Assembly: GCA_902801375.1 (NCBI GenBank)
Contig: CADCIB010000022.1
Location: 1 to 63,096 of the forward strand
Origin: an uncultured Prevotellaceae bacterium
Lineage (GTDB): Bacteria > Bacteroidota > Bacteroidia > Bacteroidales > Bacteroidaceae
DNA: 63,096 nt
Direction of reading: 5' to 3'
Positions 51,989 to 61,626 of the stretch are shown piece by piece. Made by a program: the position numbers and the translations under genes. Position 1 is the first letter of the stretch, and each line of letters starts with the position of its first letter. Below the pieces are notes generated by a model. It saw only the letters and a list, made by a program, of their open reading frames with translations, was not told the origin of the DNA and made no database searches.

Positions 51989-53794
51989 TTATTTAGATAT
52001 GGGGGCATTGAAGAAGTATTTGGCGTCGTGGGTGATGTATTTGCTATCGCGATAATCGCGGCCAGTGGGCGCGAGGGTGATGAACTGCTTGCCGAAGCCA
52101 GGCTTTCGGTTGCCGTAATCCTCGCTCTGGAAACCGTTGTGCTGATAGGTTGAGAGGTAGTAGAGGTTCTTAGCCATATACTGATAGAGATACCTGTCGA
52201 TGGTCTGCATAGACTGGTGGTTCCAGTTGGCATCCTCATTCAGCACCAAGGGCTGATCGTTGATAAGGCGTTCGCGCACTTCGCCGATGCCGAGGGGTGT
52301 GCCTTCATCGTCGCAGATATAGGCCGCAAAGGTGGGATCCATCCAAAGCCACTTACCCAAATTATGACTCCACACCATGCAGATGACGTGACAGTCGCTG
52401 TCGGTCGCGTAGGCTTTCGGCTCACAGGTGACGAATCGCGCGGGCCAACCCATAGCGAGATAGAGTTCGGAGAGGATGATGGCGAGACCGCGGCAGTTCA
52501 ATCCCCTATCCTCCTGCTTGCAGGCACGGTGCAGGTCTATGGCGTTGCGCGCCACGTCGGGTATGCCTCCTCCGCCGTCGTGCCGTATCTCGTCGTGCAG
52601 CCAGTACATGATATTCTTGATACGGGAGAGCTCATCGCCCGTACCCGCGATGCTGTCGAGGCGGAAATACTGGCGCACGCGGACGAGATTCGCGTCATCG
52701 GCGGAAGCGTAAGTAAAGTCGGGCAGCGGCGTTGCGTCCTGCACGTAAGGCCCAGCTTTCTTCAATACCAGCATGAAGTCGTTCTCCTCGCGCCATTTCT
52801 GGTCGTTCGCCTTTATTTGAGCATATGCCTTTTGGAACCGCTCGTCTTGGCGAAGGGGCTCCCAGTAGGGCGCATTTCCCATATCGGAAACATCTCGAAA
52901 GCCCTCTGCGGCTGCCTCTTCAAGCAGGCTGAGGGCAATGTTGCGATGGCCGTTTGTACTGATTGCCGAAGCCAGGACATACTTGGCATTGGAGCGAATC
53001 ATCATCAGGAAGCCGTCGCCCGGCAGACTTTCGTCCACCATTTCAGCTGCCTGATGGAGTTTGTCGAGGGTTTTCTGCTTCGTAATGGGTGTCGGTTGTG
53101 GGGCGATCACGTCGGGTTGACCGCTCAACACCACAGGGCCGTTCACCTCGTAGCCCTTGAAATTCGGGCAATCCTCAGGCTCTCCGAGGAAGATTTGCAC
53201 CACGAGGCCGTTGAGGACGATACGCTCCAACGACGCACAATCGTATGCCAGCGTGGGGCCGCCTGTACTGAAAATAGTGCCGTTGAACACGATTTCCCTC
53301 AGCCGCGGACATTGATTGAAGGGTTCGCCTGCGTCGATGTGTCCTAAATTGCCGTTGAACACGATGCGCCGTACGGCCTGCAGGCCCTTGAACGAGTTGC
53401 CAAAAACGCAGGAAAGATCTCCCAAGGTGATGTCCTCCAACAGGCTTTTGGCGAACACACCACTGGGGAAGATGTCGGCTTGCTCGTCGTAGTTGTCGCC
53501 ACTACGCATGATTCTCGTCTTCGTGAGGTCTATCTTGCGCAGCAGTCCTTGCTGCGACAGCTCGCTCATCAACTGGAAATCCTTCTTGTCGATGGGGCCT
53601 TCGACGGTGAGTTCACGAATGGCCAAGCGGTGCGGACCGAGGGCTTCGGCCAGCGTGCCCGCCTTGACGAGGGTCACTTTCTCAGTCTTTGCTGCGGCAA
53701 AGCCACCGCTTTGACGACATTGAAGGGCAGGCTTTGCGGCCACATTCAGGGTTGTCAGCAGCAGCATGGCTGCCAGGATACGTTTTGTTTTCAT
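51989..53794 (-). CDS. Secreted protein with LRR-like and transglutaminase-like domains
   Basis: 601 aa starting MKTKRILAAMLLLTTLNVAA, a signal peptide; the longer frame would run into the TonB-receptor gene. Residues about 40-230 form BspA-like leucine-rich strands (LREIVFNGTIF, LERIVLNGLVVQ). The C-terminal half is transglutaminase-like with a putative Cys-His-Asp triad in GLNCRGLAI, SDCHVICMVW and WMDPTFAAYI. Such proteins are usually exported proteases or peptide-processing enzymes; substrate unknown. It lies immediately downstream of the TonB receptor and is probably in the same unit. Confidence 0.8.
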   Translation of the reverse strand: MKTKRILAAMLLLTTLNVAAKPALQCRQSGGFAAAKTEKVTLVKAGTLAEALGPHRLAIRELTVEGPIDKKDFQLMSELSQQGLLRKIDLTKTRIMRSGDNYDEQADIFPSGVFAKSLLEDITLGDLSCVFGNSFKGLQAVRRIVFNGNLGHIDAGEPFNQCPRLREIVFNGTIFSTGGPTLAYDCASLERIVLNGLVVQIFLGEPEDCPNFKGYEVNGPVVLSGQPDVIAPQPTPITKQKTLDKLHQAAEMVDESLPGDGFLMMIRSNAKYVLASAISTNGHRNIALSLLEEAAAEGFRDVSDMGNAPYWEPLRQDERFQKAYAQIKANDQKWREENDFMLVLKKAGPYVQDATPLPDFTYASADDANLVRVRQYFRLDSIAGTGDELSRIKNIMYWLHDEIRHDGGGGIPDVARNAIDLHRACKQEDRGLNCRGLAIILSELYLAMGWPARFVTCEPKAYATDSDCHVICMVWSHNLGKWLWMDPTFAAYICDDEGTPLGIGEVRERLINDQPLVLNEDANWNHQSMQTIDRYLYQYMAKNLYYLSTYQHNGFQSEDYGNRKPGFGKQFITLAPTGRDYRDSKYITHDAKYFFNAPISK

Positions 53795-53822
53795 TGTGAT
53801 GATGATTAAAAATTCATTGTAT

Positions 53823-56456
53823 TCAGAACGAACCGTTATCGCGGTCTGCATTCTGGAGTTTCTTTTGGTACTTCAGGTTGTGGCCTGTGGAGAAGTGATA
53901 GCTCAGCCCGAGGACTACCATTGAGGCATTATCGTTGATCCAGGTGCGGGAGTTCTCTTGCAGGATAGTAGTGGGCAGCGAGGCCGAGGAATACTTCGAG
54001 CGGCTGAACATCCACATGCATGTGGCCCTCAATTGCCATCCGCCCTTCTGCCAATAGGCGGTAAAGTGCGACTGGCTCTCGCCTGCATCGAGCGTGGAAC
54101 CATTGAGTTGCTTCGACTGGATGAGTCCGTTGTAGCTGGCTCCCCACGGGCCTTTACGGAAGTCCAGACGGTAATAGAGCGGTGCGCAGGTATGGTGGTA
54201 GTGGCCGATGATGGGACTGCTGACCGTCTGCCACATCACCCCACTCTGTATTTGCAGGGAAAGCACCTCGTTGCCGAAGGGCCGCAGGGTGAGCGTTCCA
54301 CGGAAACCCGCATCTGACGAGTAGTGGGCGTTCTCCTGCATCCCCACGATATACGTCTGTTGGCCCACCGTCTGCTCCGTCCAATAGCGGCTGACGGGCG
54401 AGTCGCGATAGGTATATCCCAACGTCAGTTGCGCGTTGATCCAACGCGTATTCCACTTGGCGACGAGCTTCGAGTTGTAGCTCGAGAAAGCGCGCAGGTA
54501 GGGATTGCCCTGCCGCATGACGCCGGGAATGACGAGTTGCGCGTTGTTGCTGAGCTGCGAAATGCCTGGCGCCGTAGTCCATGAGGCGTTTTCCCATTGC
54601 AGACTGACGTTTTTCGAGGGATTGAAGGCCAGCACCAGCTTCGGCGTGAAGAACCAACGGTGCTCGCGGGTGTCGCTGTTGTCGTTGGTCACGTGGGTGG
54701 CTCCAGCTCCGATTCGATAGAGCAACTTGCGGATGTTGCCCGCATATTCGGCATAGAGATAATGCTGATAGGAAGCCGAGCGATAGTCGTAGTCCTCGTA
54801 GCCGGACAGCACATTGCTGATAGTGGCCCTTGCCTGACCGAACGACCCACGATATCCCAGACTCAGGCTTCGCTGCCCCCACGCTTTGGTATAGGCCACT
54901 TCTCCGATGAGCGAATACTTGTTGCCCCGCTGGCGGATGGTGTCGGCGAGGAAGGGAACAGCGTCAGAGCTGCTGCCTACACGACGAATCGGGGTGAAGA
55001 GGGGGGCATTTCCCGTCGCCGTCTGCCACTCACTCTTCCTATCGCGGTTATGATAGTAGGTGCCAACGAGGTCGAAGGTGAGTTCCTGCTGGTGGGGAAG
55101 CACCTTTGAGAGATACGCGTTCAGGCTGGGACCGAAGCTGCGGCTACTCTGTCCGCTCTCTCCCTTGGCCGGCATTCCCGTCGCATCGATGTCCTCGCGA
55201 CCGTGACTGTGGTACGTGTTGTACGCGGGATTGGCCTTCACTTGAACCGTGATATCGTTCTCACGACTATACGTGTACTTGATGTTCGGCTCGTTCATGC
55301 GGTAGCCGAACTGGTCGTTGCCCTTCAGATGGTAGTGCATGTCCTGACCACTCACCCTGTAGGCATAGTCGTGGGTATAGTGGCGGTCGTCGTATTCGCG
55401 CAGGCTGAACCAGTAAGAGAGTGCCAACTGGTGGTTGCCGGAGGTGAAGTTCAGCGCGCCTTCGGCATCAGCGAAGCCTGTGGTAAAGGCCGTTCGGGCA
55501 TCAAAGCTGCCACTCACGCCGGTGTCCAACCGCTTGGTATAGACCTTCACCAAAGCTCCGGCATCAGCAAACCGAGCTGGCGGAATGTTGTAATACTCCA
55601 CACGGATGATCTTCTCAGGCGGAATATTGCGCAAGTCCAAGTCGGAAGCCGATGCGCCGTTGAGCAAAATCTTCACGCTTCCGCCATCCAGACGGGCGAG
55701 CTTGTTGGTGACGGGGTCGATGTGAAGGGTCTCCACGTGGGTCAGCAAATCGCGCACGTCACGTGCGTTGGCAATCTGTTCGAGGGTGAACGTATAGGTG
55801 CTTTTGTCCACGAAGTTGGTCACACGCGAGCCGCTGATGGTCACTCCGCGGATGGTATACTCAGCAGGCGTCATCCTTAAAGTGCCTATCTCGCCCACGT
55901 CGCAGAGTCGCCAAAGGGTCTGATAGCCCACGAACGACACCTTTAATAATACGCGACGCGCGCGTGTGGGAATCACGAAGTCGCCGTTTTCGTTGCTCAC
56001 GCCGCCCGTCAGCAACATGGAGTCGCGCGGACTGAGCAGCGAAACGTTGGCGAAAGGCAATGGGCGACCACTCTCATCGATGAGCCGGCCTATCATCTTC
56101 GTATCTTCCTTGACGGTGCATTCCACGAGGATGATGCTGTCGCCCACCACCACCGACATGGGATAATAGCCCACCACCTCGCGCACGGCATCGGGAATCG
56201 TGGCCTCGCGGATGCGCTTCGTTACGGTATAGTCCTCTAAATCGTTGTAAATAAAGGTGATATGATATCGACTGGAAGCGCGGTCGAGGTCCATCAACAC
56301 GTCGGGCAAGGACTGCTGGCGATAGTTGCGCGACACAGTTTGCGCCTGCATCGCCGTAGCAACCAAGAGAATCGACACGACCATCATGAGTATTCTCGCA
56401 CCCACGCACCTCCGCCCCCTGGATTCTCGGAATATATACTTCATGGTTTTTCGCAT
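53823..56456 (-). CDS. TonB-dependent-receptor-like outer-membrane protein with STN domain
   Basis: 877 aa. After a signal segment (ILMMVVSILLVATAMQAQ) come a secretin/TonB N-terminal (STN) domain (LPDVLMDLDRASSRYHITF), a carboxypeptidase-regulatory domain (IGRLIDESGRPLPFANVSLL), a plug (VRDLLTHVETLHIDPVTNKL) and a barrel of about 600 residues. STN domains let a receptor signal to an anti-sigma factor, and exactly such a pair lies upstream: FecR-like 56456-57055 and sigma 57068-57592. The stop of the FecR-like gene and this start overlap by one base (TAATG). Substrate unknown. Confidence 0.88.
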   Translation of the reverse strand: MRKTMKYIFRESRGRRCVGARILMMVVSILLVATAMQAQTVSRNYRQQSLPDVLMDLDRASSRYHITFIYNDLEDYTVTKRIREATIPDAVREVVGYYPMSVVVGDSIILVECTVKEDTKMIGRLIDESGRPLPFANVSLLSPRDSMLLTGGVSNENGDFVIPTRARRVLLKVSFVGYQTLWRLCDVGEIGTLRMTPAEYTIRGVTISGSRVTNFVDKSTYTFTLEQIANARDVRDLLTHVETLHIDPVTNKLARLDGGSVKILLNGASASDLDLRNIPPEKIIRVEYYNIPPARFADAGALVKVYTKRLDTGVSGSFDARTAFTTGFADAEGALNFTSGNHQLALSYWFSLREYDDRHYTHDYAYRVSGQDMHYHLKGNDQFGYRMNEPNIKYTYSRENDITVQVKANPAYNTYHSHGREDIDATGMPAKGESGQSSRSFGPSLNAYLSKVLPHQQELTFDLVGTYYHNRDRKSEWQTATGNAPLFTPIRRVGSSSDAVPFLADTIRQRGNKYSLIGEVAYTKAWGQRSLSLGYRGSFGQARATISNVLSGYEDYDYRSASYQHYLYAEYAGNIRKLLYRIGAGATHVTNDNSDTREHRWFFTPKLVLAFNPSKNVSLQWENASWTTAPGISQLSNNAQLVIPGVMRQGNPYLRAFSSYNSKLVAKWNTRWINAQLTLGYTYRDSPVSRYWTEQTVGQQTYIVGMQENAHYSSDAGFRGTLTLRPFGNEVLSLQIQSGVMWQTVSSPIIGHYHHTCAPLYYRLDFRKGPWGASYNGLIQSKQLNGSTLDAGESQSHFTAYWQKGGWQLRATCMWMFSRSKYSSASLPTTILQENSRTWINDNASMVVLGLSYHFSTGHNLKYQKKLQNADRDNGSF

Positions 56457-57055
56457 TATCTGACAGAGATGGTTTCATCGGCCAGCGTGATGCTGACATG
56501 CTCGAACTGGTCCAATGTGCGAACGATGTCGGCCAGGTTGTCGTTGCTGTTCCACTCGTAATACAGGCGCAGGTGGCGCGGTTCGTCGTTCAGGAACCTC
56601 ACGCGTACTTGATAATAGGCGGCCATCTCTGTGAGCATCTGCTCGAGTTCGGTGTTCTCGAAAGTCTTGTGAATGGGTTCTGGCAATGCCTCTTGTTGGG
56701 GTGAGGAGTGAGGGGTGATAGGTGAGAGACTATCATCATTCGCAGAATCTATCGTCACCTTGCTATTTTCGCTCCTTGCATCACGCGCAACGTACCTCGA
56801 ATAGACTTGGTATGCCGCGAACGAGAGCGTGGAAATGAGTAGCAAGCCGAGAAAGATGGCGGCGATGCGGTAGTGCTTTCGCACCTTATTTTTAGGAACA
56901 GTGAACGCCTCTTCCGCATCGACCATCAGTTCATAATAGCTGCGAAGCTCGTCGTCGGCGAGGATTTCGCGAAGCTCGTCGTCGGTAAACAGTTCCGGGT
57001 GTTCCGTCATTTTCAGGAGCCGTTCCAGTTTGGGGTTGTTCTCTTGGGGTATCAT
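56456..57055 (-). CDS. Short FecR-like anti-sigma factor
   Basis: 199 aa. A cytosolic N-terminus (DDELREILADDELRSYYELM), one span (AAIFLGLLLISTLSFAAYQV) and a C-terminal DUF4974/STN-like domain (ENTELEQMLTEMAAYYQVRV, DNLADIVRTLDQFEHVSITL). The central FecR beta domain of typical anti-sigma proteins is missing. Residues about 109-120 (SLSPITPHSSPQ) derive from a TGAGGAG/TGAGGGG heptamer tract. It should hold the ECF sigma factor encoded 12 bases upstream inactive until the receptor signals. Confidence 0.8.
   Translation of the reverse strand: MIPQENNPKLERLLKMTEHPELFTDDELREILADDELRSYYELMVDAEEAFTVPKNKVRKHYRIAAIFLGLLLISTLSFAAYQVYSRYVARDARSENSKVTIDSANDDSLSPITPHSSPQQEALPEPIHKTFENTELEQMLTEMAAYYQVRVRFLNDEPRHLRLYYEWNSNDNLADIVRTLDQFEHVSITLADETISVR
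56698..56729. repeat. Degenerate heptamer tract inside the FecR-like gene
   Basis: TGAGGAG, TGAGGGG, TGATAGG, TGAGAGA: four 7-bp units related to the GAGGTGA tracts elsewhere. Confidence 0.6.
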
Positions 57056-57067
57056 GGGGGTTAGGAA

Positions 57068-57592
57068 TTAGGAGTTACGAGTCAGGAGTTCATCCTTTGC
57101 GAACCATGTGTTAAAATGGTTTTTCAGCTTCATCAAGGCCTGCGACAGGTGCTTATAGACAGCCACCTCGCTGATGTTTAGCCGTTGGGCGATTTCCTTG
57201 TACTTCAGATGCTCGTCGAATCGCATTTGAAACACGCGCCAGGTCTGCGGTGTGAAGGCCCGCCCGGCATATTCGCGGAGCTCGCGAAGCTGCTGTTCGC
57301 GGTCGTCGTCCTCTGTGAAAGGCTCTTCGCGGAGCGTCAGCTGGCGGGTGATTCGCTCGCGAACGGACAGGTGCTTGATGCGGTCGAGGCATTCGTTGCG
57401 CAGACAAACGTGCAGGTAAGCCTCTTGGCCAAGGTCGGGCAGCGACAACGTCCCCTCGCTCAGACGCACGAACAGGTCGGCCACCACGTCGCGGGCTTCC
57501 TCCGCATCGTGCAGCATCCGTTCGGCCGTCAGCACCATCTGCGGGCACTGAGAGCGATAGAGGTGTTGGATTCTGTCCTGTTCGGGTGTCAT
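57068..57592 (-). CDS. ECF RNA polymerase sigma factor
   Basis: 174 aa sigma-70 family protein of the extracytoplasmic-function type. Region 2 (HDAEEARDVVADLFVRL, AYLHVCLRNECLDRIKH) and region 4 (QMRFDEHLKYKEIAQRLNIS, VYKHLSQALMKLKNHF) are clear. It is followed by the FecR-like anti-sigma gene and the STN-bearing receptor: the FecI-FecR-FecA surface-signalling order. It probably activates this same operon. Confidence 0.92.
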   Translation of the reverse strand: MTPEQDRIQHLYRSQCPQMVLTAERMLHDAEEARDVVADLFVRLSEGTLSLPDLGQEAYLHVCLRNECLDRIKHLSVRERITRQLTLREEPFTEDDDREQQLRELREYAGRAFTPQTWRVFQMRFDEHLKYKEIAQRLNISEVAVYKHLSQALMKLKNHFNTWFAKDELLTRNS

Positions 57593-57759
57593 GATTCTCG
57601 CTTGTTGATGTAGCGTCTTTTACTCATAACGACTGAGATTGGCATTTTCCTAACCCCTGATGGATTTTTTTTTTCGATTGTTTTACAAGTCGTAGTTTAC
57701 TTGGCGCATCAAGCCACGATGGTCTCAAAGAGTTCCTGCGACCACAAATTGACACGCCC

Positions 57760-58989
57760 TCAGTTGATATGAGCAGGATACTTCTTCAGCAGCTTGTCGA
57801 CGGCCTTGTCGAGCGATTCCGAAGGCTCTATGATGTTGTAGTCTTCCCAGAAAGCAGGGTCACGAAAATACTCCACGCGGTCGTAGAAAAGGTCGCGCGA
57901 GTCGAACGTGCTGCGCCCCTTGATGGGTTTTGCATCGCCTTCATTTCGCCCCGTGACCACCATTTCGCAGAAGGCGGTGAACGAGGTGGAGAAGAGTTTC
58001 CGTTTCCAGTCGCAATTGAATCGGAACGTATTGCGCACATAGCTGATGCGCGACACGCCGTTCTCGTATTTGTAGTCGATGAGGAGCGTCAGTTCCTTGG
58101 GGCGGAAGCGCACGCCAGCGGGTTTCCTCACCAGCATGAACTGCGTGGCCTTCTCGCGATCGCTCATGTCGAGCGACAGCTCCACGCGGGTGAATGCCAG
58201 CGTCTCGCGGTCGATGTACAGATGGCCGTAGTAGAGGGCATAGGGCATAGCCACAGCGGGCGAAAGCTTCACCACAAACTGCTGCCGCCCGTCTATCTCG
58301 GTCAGAGTCTCCATCTCGAGGTCGTAGTGGTTCAGCTCCTCGCCATTGAGCAGGATATCGGGGTTTTTCACCACGTCCAACAGGATGGGCTGCACGGGTC
58401 CACCCATCACCTTCATGCTCAGCGTGTCGCCGCGTTTCGGGCTCAACAGCCGCCGCCCCTTACGGATGGCCACCCCGTCGAGCCGGCTCTCGCGATTGTA
58501 GGCCGACTTATACATGTCGACCACCCCTTCGGCCACATAGATGTAGTGTTGGCGCTTCATAGCCGTCTCTCGATAGAAACCGCTGAAAAGCTCTGGGTGG
58601 CGGCTGTAGTTCACGCCGATCCTACTGATGGCCAAGTCCACCAGTTTTCGCGGATTGCTGGGCCACACCACGATTTCGCTGAGGTTGACGGTCGTAGGCT
58701 TGAGCTTGATGTTCAGGTCTTTCAGCTGGTTTGCCGAAAGTTTTATGCTGCGTGTCTTGTAGCCTACATGCGAGATGCTGACGGCCTCTGGCAGTTCCTC
58801 AGCCTTGAGCGTGAAGTAGCCGTCATCGTTGGTCACCACCGAAACGCCCTGCGAAGGTGCCGTCACGCTGGCCTGCGCAACGGGTTTGCCGGTCTGCTCG
58901 TCGGTCACGGTGCCGCTCACCACGATGTGCTGGGCCATCATCGCCACAGCCACCGCGTTCAGAAACAGGAGGAAGAGTACTCTTTTCAT
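57760..58989 (-). CDS. Carboxypeptidase-regulatory-like envelope protein
   Basis: 409 aa, signal peptide MKRVLFLLFLNAVAVAMMAQ. Residues about 22-100 are a CarboxypepD_reg-like domain (VVSGTVTDEQTGKPVAQASV, DGYFTLKAEELPEAVSISHV). The rest is beta-rich with a Trp/Tyr-rich middle (SRHPELFSGFYRETAMKRQH) and resembles outer-membrane proteins of unknown function in Bacteroidetes. It is the third gene after aguA-aguB (6-base gap), though no link to polyamines is evident. Confidence 0.75.
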   Translation of the reverse strand: MKRVLFLLFLNAVAVAMMAQHIVVSGTVTDEQTGKPVAQASVTAPSQGVSVVTNDDGYFTLKAEELPEAVSISHVGYKTRSIKLSANQLKDLNIKLKPTTVNLSEIVVWPSNPRKLVDLAISRIGVNYSRHPELFSGFYRETAMKRQHYIYVAEGVVDMYKSAYNRESRLDGVAIRKGRRLLSPKRGDTLSMKVMGGPVQPILLDVVKNPDILLNGEELNHYDLEMETLTEIDGRQQFVVKLSPAVAMPYALYYGHLYIDRETLAFTRVELSLDMSDREKATQFMLVRKPAGVRFRPKELTLLIDYKYENGVSRISYVRNTFRFNCDWKRKLFSTSFTAFCEMVVTGRNEGDAKPIKGRSTFDSRDLFYDRVEYFRDPAFWEDYNIIEPSESLDKAVDKLLKKYPAHIN

Positions 58990-58995
58990 AGGCCT

Positions 58996-59880
58996 TTAGT
59001 CGATGAATCGGCGGGTGATGTCGCCATAGTGATCGATGCGGCGGTCGCGCAGGAAGGGCCACCAGCGGCGCACGAGCTCGCTGCGGGCGATATTGATCTC
59101 GACGACGGTTGCCGTCTCTTGGTCTTTCTCAGCGCGGAAGAGCAGTTCGCCCTGCGGTCCGGCCACGAAGCTGCTGCCCCAGAACTGGATGCCTCCCGTC
59201 TGTCCCGATGGGTCGGGCTCATGACCTACGCGGTTCACGGCCACCACATGCAGGCCGTTGGCCACAGCATGACCGCGCTGAACGGTGGTCCACGCTTCGC
59301 GTTGCCGTTCCTGCTCGTCGTGCTTGTCGCTCGACTCATAGCCTATGGCTGTGGGATAGATCAGCAGGTCGGCTCCCTGAAGCGCCATCAGTCGGGCAGC
59401 CTCTGGGTACCACTGGTCCCAGCAGACGAGCACGCCCAGCCTGCCCACACTTGTCTCGATGGGATGGAAGCCCAGGTCGCCAGGCGTGAAGTAGAATTTC
59501 TCGTAGTAGGCGGGATCGTCGGGAATGTGCATTTTCCGATACTTTCCCGCTATCGTTCCGTCTTTCTCGATGACAACGGCCGTGTTGTGGTAGAGTCCTG
59601 TGGCACGACGCTCAAAGAGCGAGGTCACCACCACCACGCCCAGTTCCTTGGCCAACTGACCGAAGAAGTCGGTGGAAGGCCCTGGGATGGGTTCTGCCAG
59701 GTCGAAGAGCCTGACGTCCTCCGTCTGGCAGAAGTAGAGCGAGTTGTGCAGCTCCTGCAGCACGATGAGCTGTGCGCCCTCAGCAGCAAGGTTTCTGATG
59801 CTCTGGGCCAGGCGGTTTTTGTTGTCGTTGATGTCAGCGGTGTTGTGCTGCTGTACAATGCCGATTCTCAGTTTTTCCAT
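58996..59880 (-). CDS. aguB: N-carbamoylputrescine amidase
   Basis: 294 aa carbon-nitrogen hydrolase (nitrilase superfamily). The Glu-Lys-Cys triad is visible in IVLQELHNS, YRKMHIPDD and VLVCWDQWYPEAAR. It converts N-carbamoylputrescine to putrescine, CO2 and ammonia. The preceding gene encodes agmatine deiminase, which makes its substrate, so the pair gives the ADC-derived polyamine route. Gap to aguA is 3 bases. Confidence 0.93.
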   Translation of the reverse strand: MEKLRIGIVQQHNTADINDNKNRLAQSIRNLAAEGAQLIVLQELHNSLYFCQTEDVRLFDLAEPIPGPSTDFFGQLAKELGVVVVTSLFERRATGLYHNTAVVIEKDGTIAGKYRKMHIPDDPAYYEKFYFTPGDLGFHPIETSVGRLGVLVCWDQWYPEAARLMALQGADLLIYPTAIGYESSDKHDEQERQREAWTTVQRGHAVANGLHVVAVNRVGHEPDPSGQTGGIQFWGSSFVAGPQGELLFRAEKDQETATVVEINIARSELVRRWWPFLRDRRIDHYGDITRRFID

Positions 59881-59883
59881 AAG

Positions 59884-60957
59884 CTATTCAGGGTTGTATT
59901 GTGGAAATTGCATCGTGCAACAGTGGATGGAGCCGTGCTGCCGCACGATGGTAGAGCTGTCGATAGGTATCATTTCGCGGTCGGGGAACGCCTGCTGGAT
60001 GATGTCGACGGCCACGCTGTCGATTTCGGGCTGTCCGTAGGTAGGCACGAGCACGGCGCCGTTCACCACCAGGAAGTTGGCATAGGTGGCGGGCAGTCGC
60101 TCGCCGTCGTCGTAGAGGGCTTGTGGCAGCGGCAGTCCGAGCAGTCGGTAAGGTCGGCCGTCCAGGGTGCGGAAAGTGGCCAGCTGCGCCTTCATGGCCT
60201 GCAGGTCGGCATAGTGCTCGTCGTCCACGTCGTCGGTGTAAATATATAATAAGGTATCGTCGGGGGCTATGCGCACCAGCGTGTCGATATGCCCGTCGGT
60301 GTCGTCGCCAGCCAGATGGCCGTAGTCTATCCAGAGCACACGGCGGGCGTGGAGCCGCGTTTTCAGCTGCTCCTCTATCTCCTGCTGCGTCAGCGGCTGG
60401 TTGCGATGGGGAGCCATCAGGCAGCCCGTAGTGGTGAAGACCGTCCCCTGCCCGTCCGATTCTATACTGCCGCCCTCAAGCACGAAGTCGAGGTGCGACT
60501 CATAGTCCGCTGCCAGCCTTCCCAGCGTGTCTGCGTCGAAGAGCCTGCGGTTGATGGCATTGTCGTTGTCGGCCTTGAACTTCTCGCCCCAGCCGTTGAA
60601 TCGGAAGTCCAGGAGCCGCGGCCGCTGCCCATCGGCTGAGGCCGACGCGCTGCGACAGCTTGGCAAGAGCGTGATGAAGCCATGATCGCGCGCCCACGTG
60701 TCGTCGGTGGGGCATTCGCAGAATGTCACGTTCTCCCTCTTCACCTTCCCGCTCAGCAGCGCCCTCACCGCTTCGGCATGAGGGCACACCACCAAGAGCC
60801 GCTCACGCTGCGCGATGGCCTGTGCCATCTTGATATACGTGTCGGTGATGTCCTCCAGATAAGGTTTCCAGTCTGTGCCGGCATGTGGCCACGTCAGCTG
60901 GACGCCCCATTGCGGTTCCCACTCGGCGGGTAGTCTGTACGCAGAATCTTGATTCAT
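59884..60957 (-). CDS. aguA: Agmatine deiminase
   Basis: 357 aa guanidino-group-modifying enzyme. Motifs: TWARDHGFITLLP, FVLEGGSIESDGQGTV, HLAGDDTDGHIDTLVRI, and GSIHCCTMQFP with the catalytic Cys near the C-terminus. It hydrolyses agmatine to N-carbamoylputrescine. First gene of aguA-aguB; TAACTTTG promoter at 60980-60987. Confidence 0.94.
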   Translation of the reverse strand: MNQDSAYRLPAEWEPQWGVQLTWPHAGTDWKPYLEDITDTYIKMAQAIAQRERLLVVCPHAEAVRALLSGKVKRENVTFCECPTDDTWARDHGFITLLPSCRSASASADGQRPRLLDFRFNGWGEKFKADNDNAINRRLFDADTLGRLAADYESHLDFVLEGGSIESDGQGTVFTTTGCLMAPHRNQPLTQQEIEEQLKTRLHARRVLWIDYGHLAGDDTDGHIDTLVRIAPDDTLLYIYTDDVDDEHYADLQAMKAQLATFRTLDGRPYRLLGLPLPQALYDDGERLPATYANFLVVNGAVLVPTYGQPEIDSVAVDIIQQAFPDREMIPIDSSTIVRQHGSIHCCTMQFPQYNPE

Positions 60958-60979
60958 GATGTTTCGGTTCTATAGGGTG

Positions 60980-60987
60980 CAAAGTTA
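60980..60987 (-). promoter_or_regulatory. Promoter -7 box of aguA-aguB
   Basis: TAACTTTG on the minus strand, 23 bases before the ATG. Confidence 0.6.
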
Positions 60988-61038
60988 CTGATTCGCCCGA
61001 ACAAAACAAAATAAAATAAGTTTTTTTTAGTTTTTCAT

Positions 61039-61069
61039 TTTGTATTGTCCTCACTTAATCGTATCTTTG
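61039..61069 (+). promoter_or_regulatory. Promoter of the FetAB-like pair
   Basis: TTTG (61039-61042), 19 bases, TATCTTTG (61062-61069). Confidence 0.65.
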
Positions 61070-61088
61070 CAGCAAAATAACGAAACGC

Positions 61089-61586
61089 ATGGTGATCGAG
61101 CTGAAAAACGGACGACTGACACTTCAGGGCGAAACACTCTTCGCCGGTCTGTCGCTTCGGGCAAAAGAGGGCGAGGTGGTCTTCGTCGACTCCCTGCCGC
61201 AACAGGCGCACACGCCGCTGATGCACGCCCTGATGGGACTGCTGCCCTTGGACGAGGGCTTCGTCAGCATCGATGGCGAAGTGCTGAGCGAGCGGTCGGC
61301 CCACTGGCTGCGACGCTTCATAGCCTACGTGCCGCGCACGCTGCGATGGCCCGACGACGAGCGCTTCCGCAACATGACCCACCAAGAGGTGCATCGTCTG
61401 CTCCTGGAGAATGCCGCCAGCGGTGACACGCCCATCGTCCTTGTCGACGGCATCAATGGCGCCGACGACGAAGAGCTCTGCCTGCGAATGGCTCAGAACC
61501 AACGCGCCGTAGTGGCCTGTCGCGACCTGCGATCCTCTGTAGACGGCAGCGCATCAGAAGCCCACCCTGCGTCTTCCACCACGTAA
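61089..61586 (+). CDS. Degenerate ABC-type ATP-binding protein (FetA-like)
   Basis: 165 aa, against about 225 for FetA. The start follows ABC ATPases (LTLQGETLFAGLSLRAKEGE, LMGLLPLDEGFVSIDGEVLS, LRRFIAYVPR) and a Walker-B-like IVLVDGINGADDE is present. The Walker-A loop (GxxGxGKS/T) is replaced by DSLPQQAHTPLMHA, and no LSGGQ signature is visible. It probably cannot hydrolyse ATP in the usual way. The next gene encodes a FetB-like permease, so it may be a decayed or regulatory partner. Confidence 0.72.
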   Translation: MVIELKNGRLTLQGETLFAGLSLRAKEGEVVFVDSLPQQAHTPLMHALMGLLPLDEGFVSIDGEVLSERSAHWLRRFIAYVPRTLRWPDDERFRNMTHQEVHRLLLENAASGDTPIVLVDGINGADDEELCLRMAQNQRAVVACRDLRSSVDGSASEAHPASSTT

Positions 61587-61626
61587 AAACTCACCCTATT
61601 CACTCCATACAATCCACCCCCACCCT

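Noticed and set aside
57769-60249. 826-codon open frame on the plus strand
   Set aside because: Antisense shadow of three well-supported minus-strand genes (carboxypeptidase-regulatory-like, aguB, aguA); His/Val-rich composition typical of reverse-complement reading and no recognisable domain.
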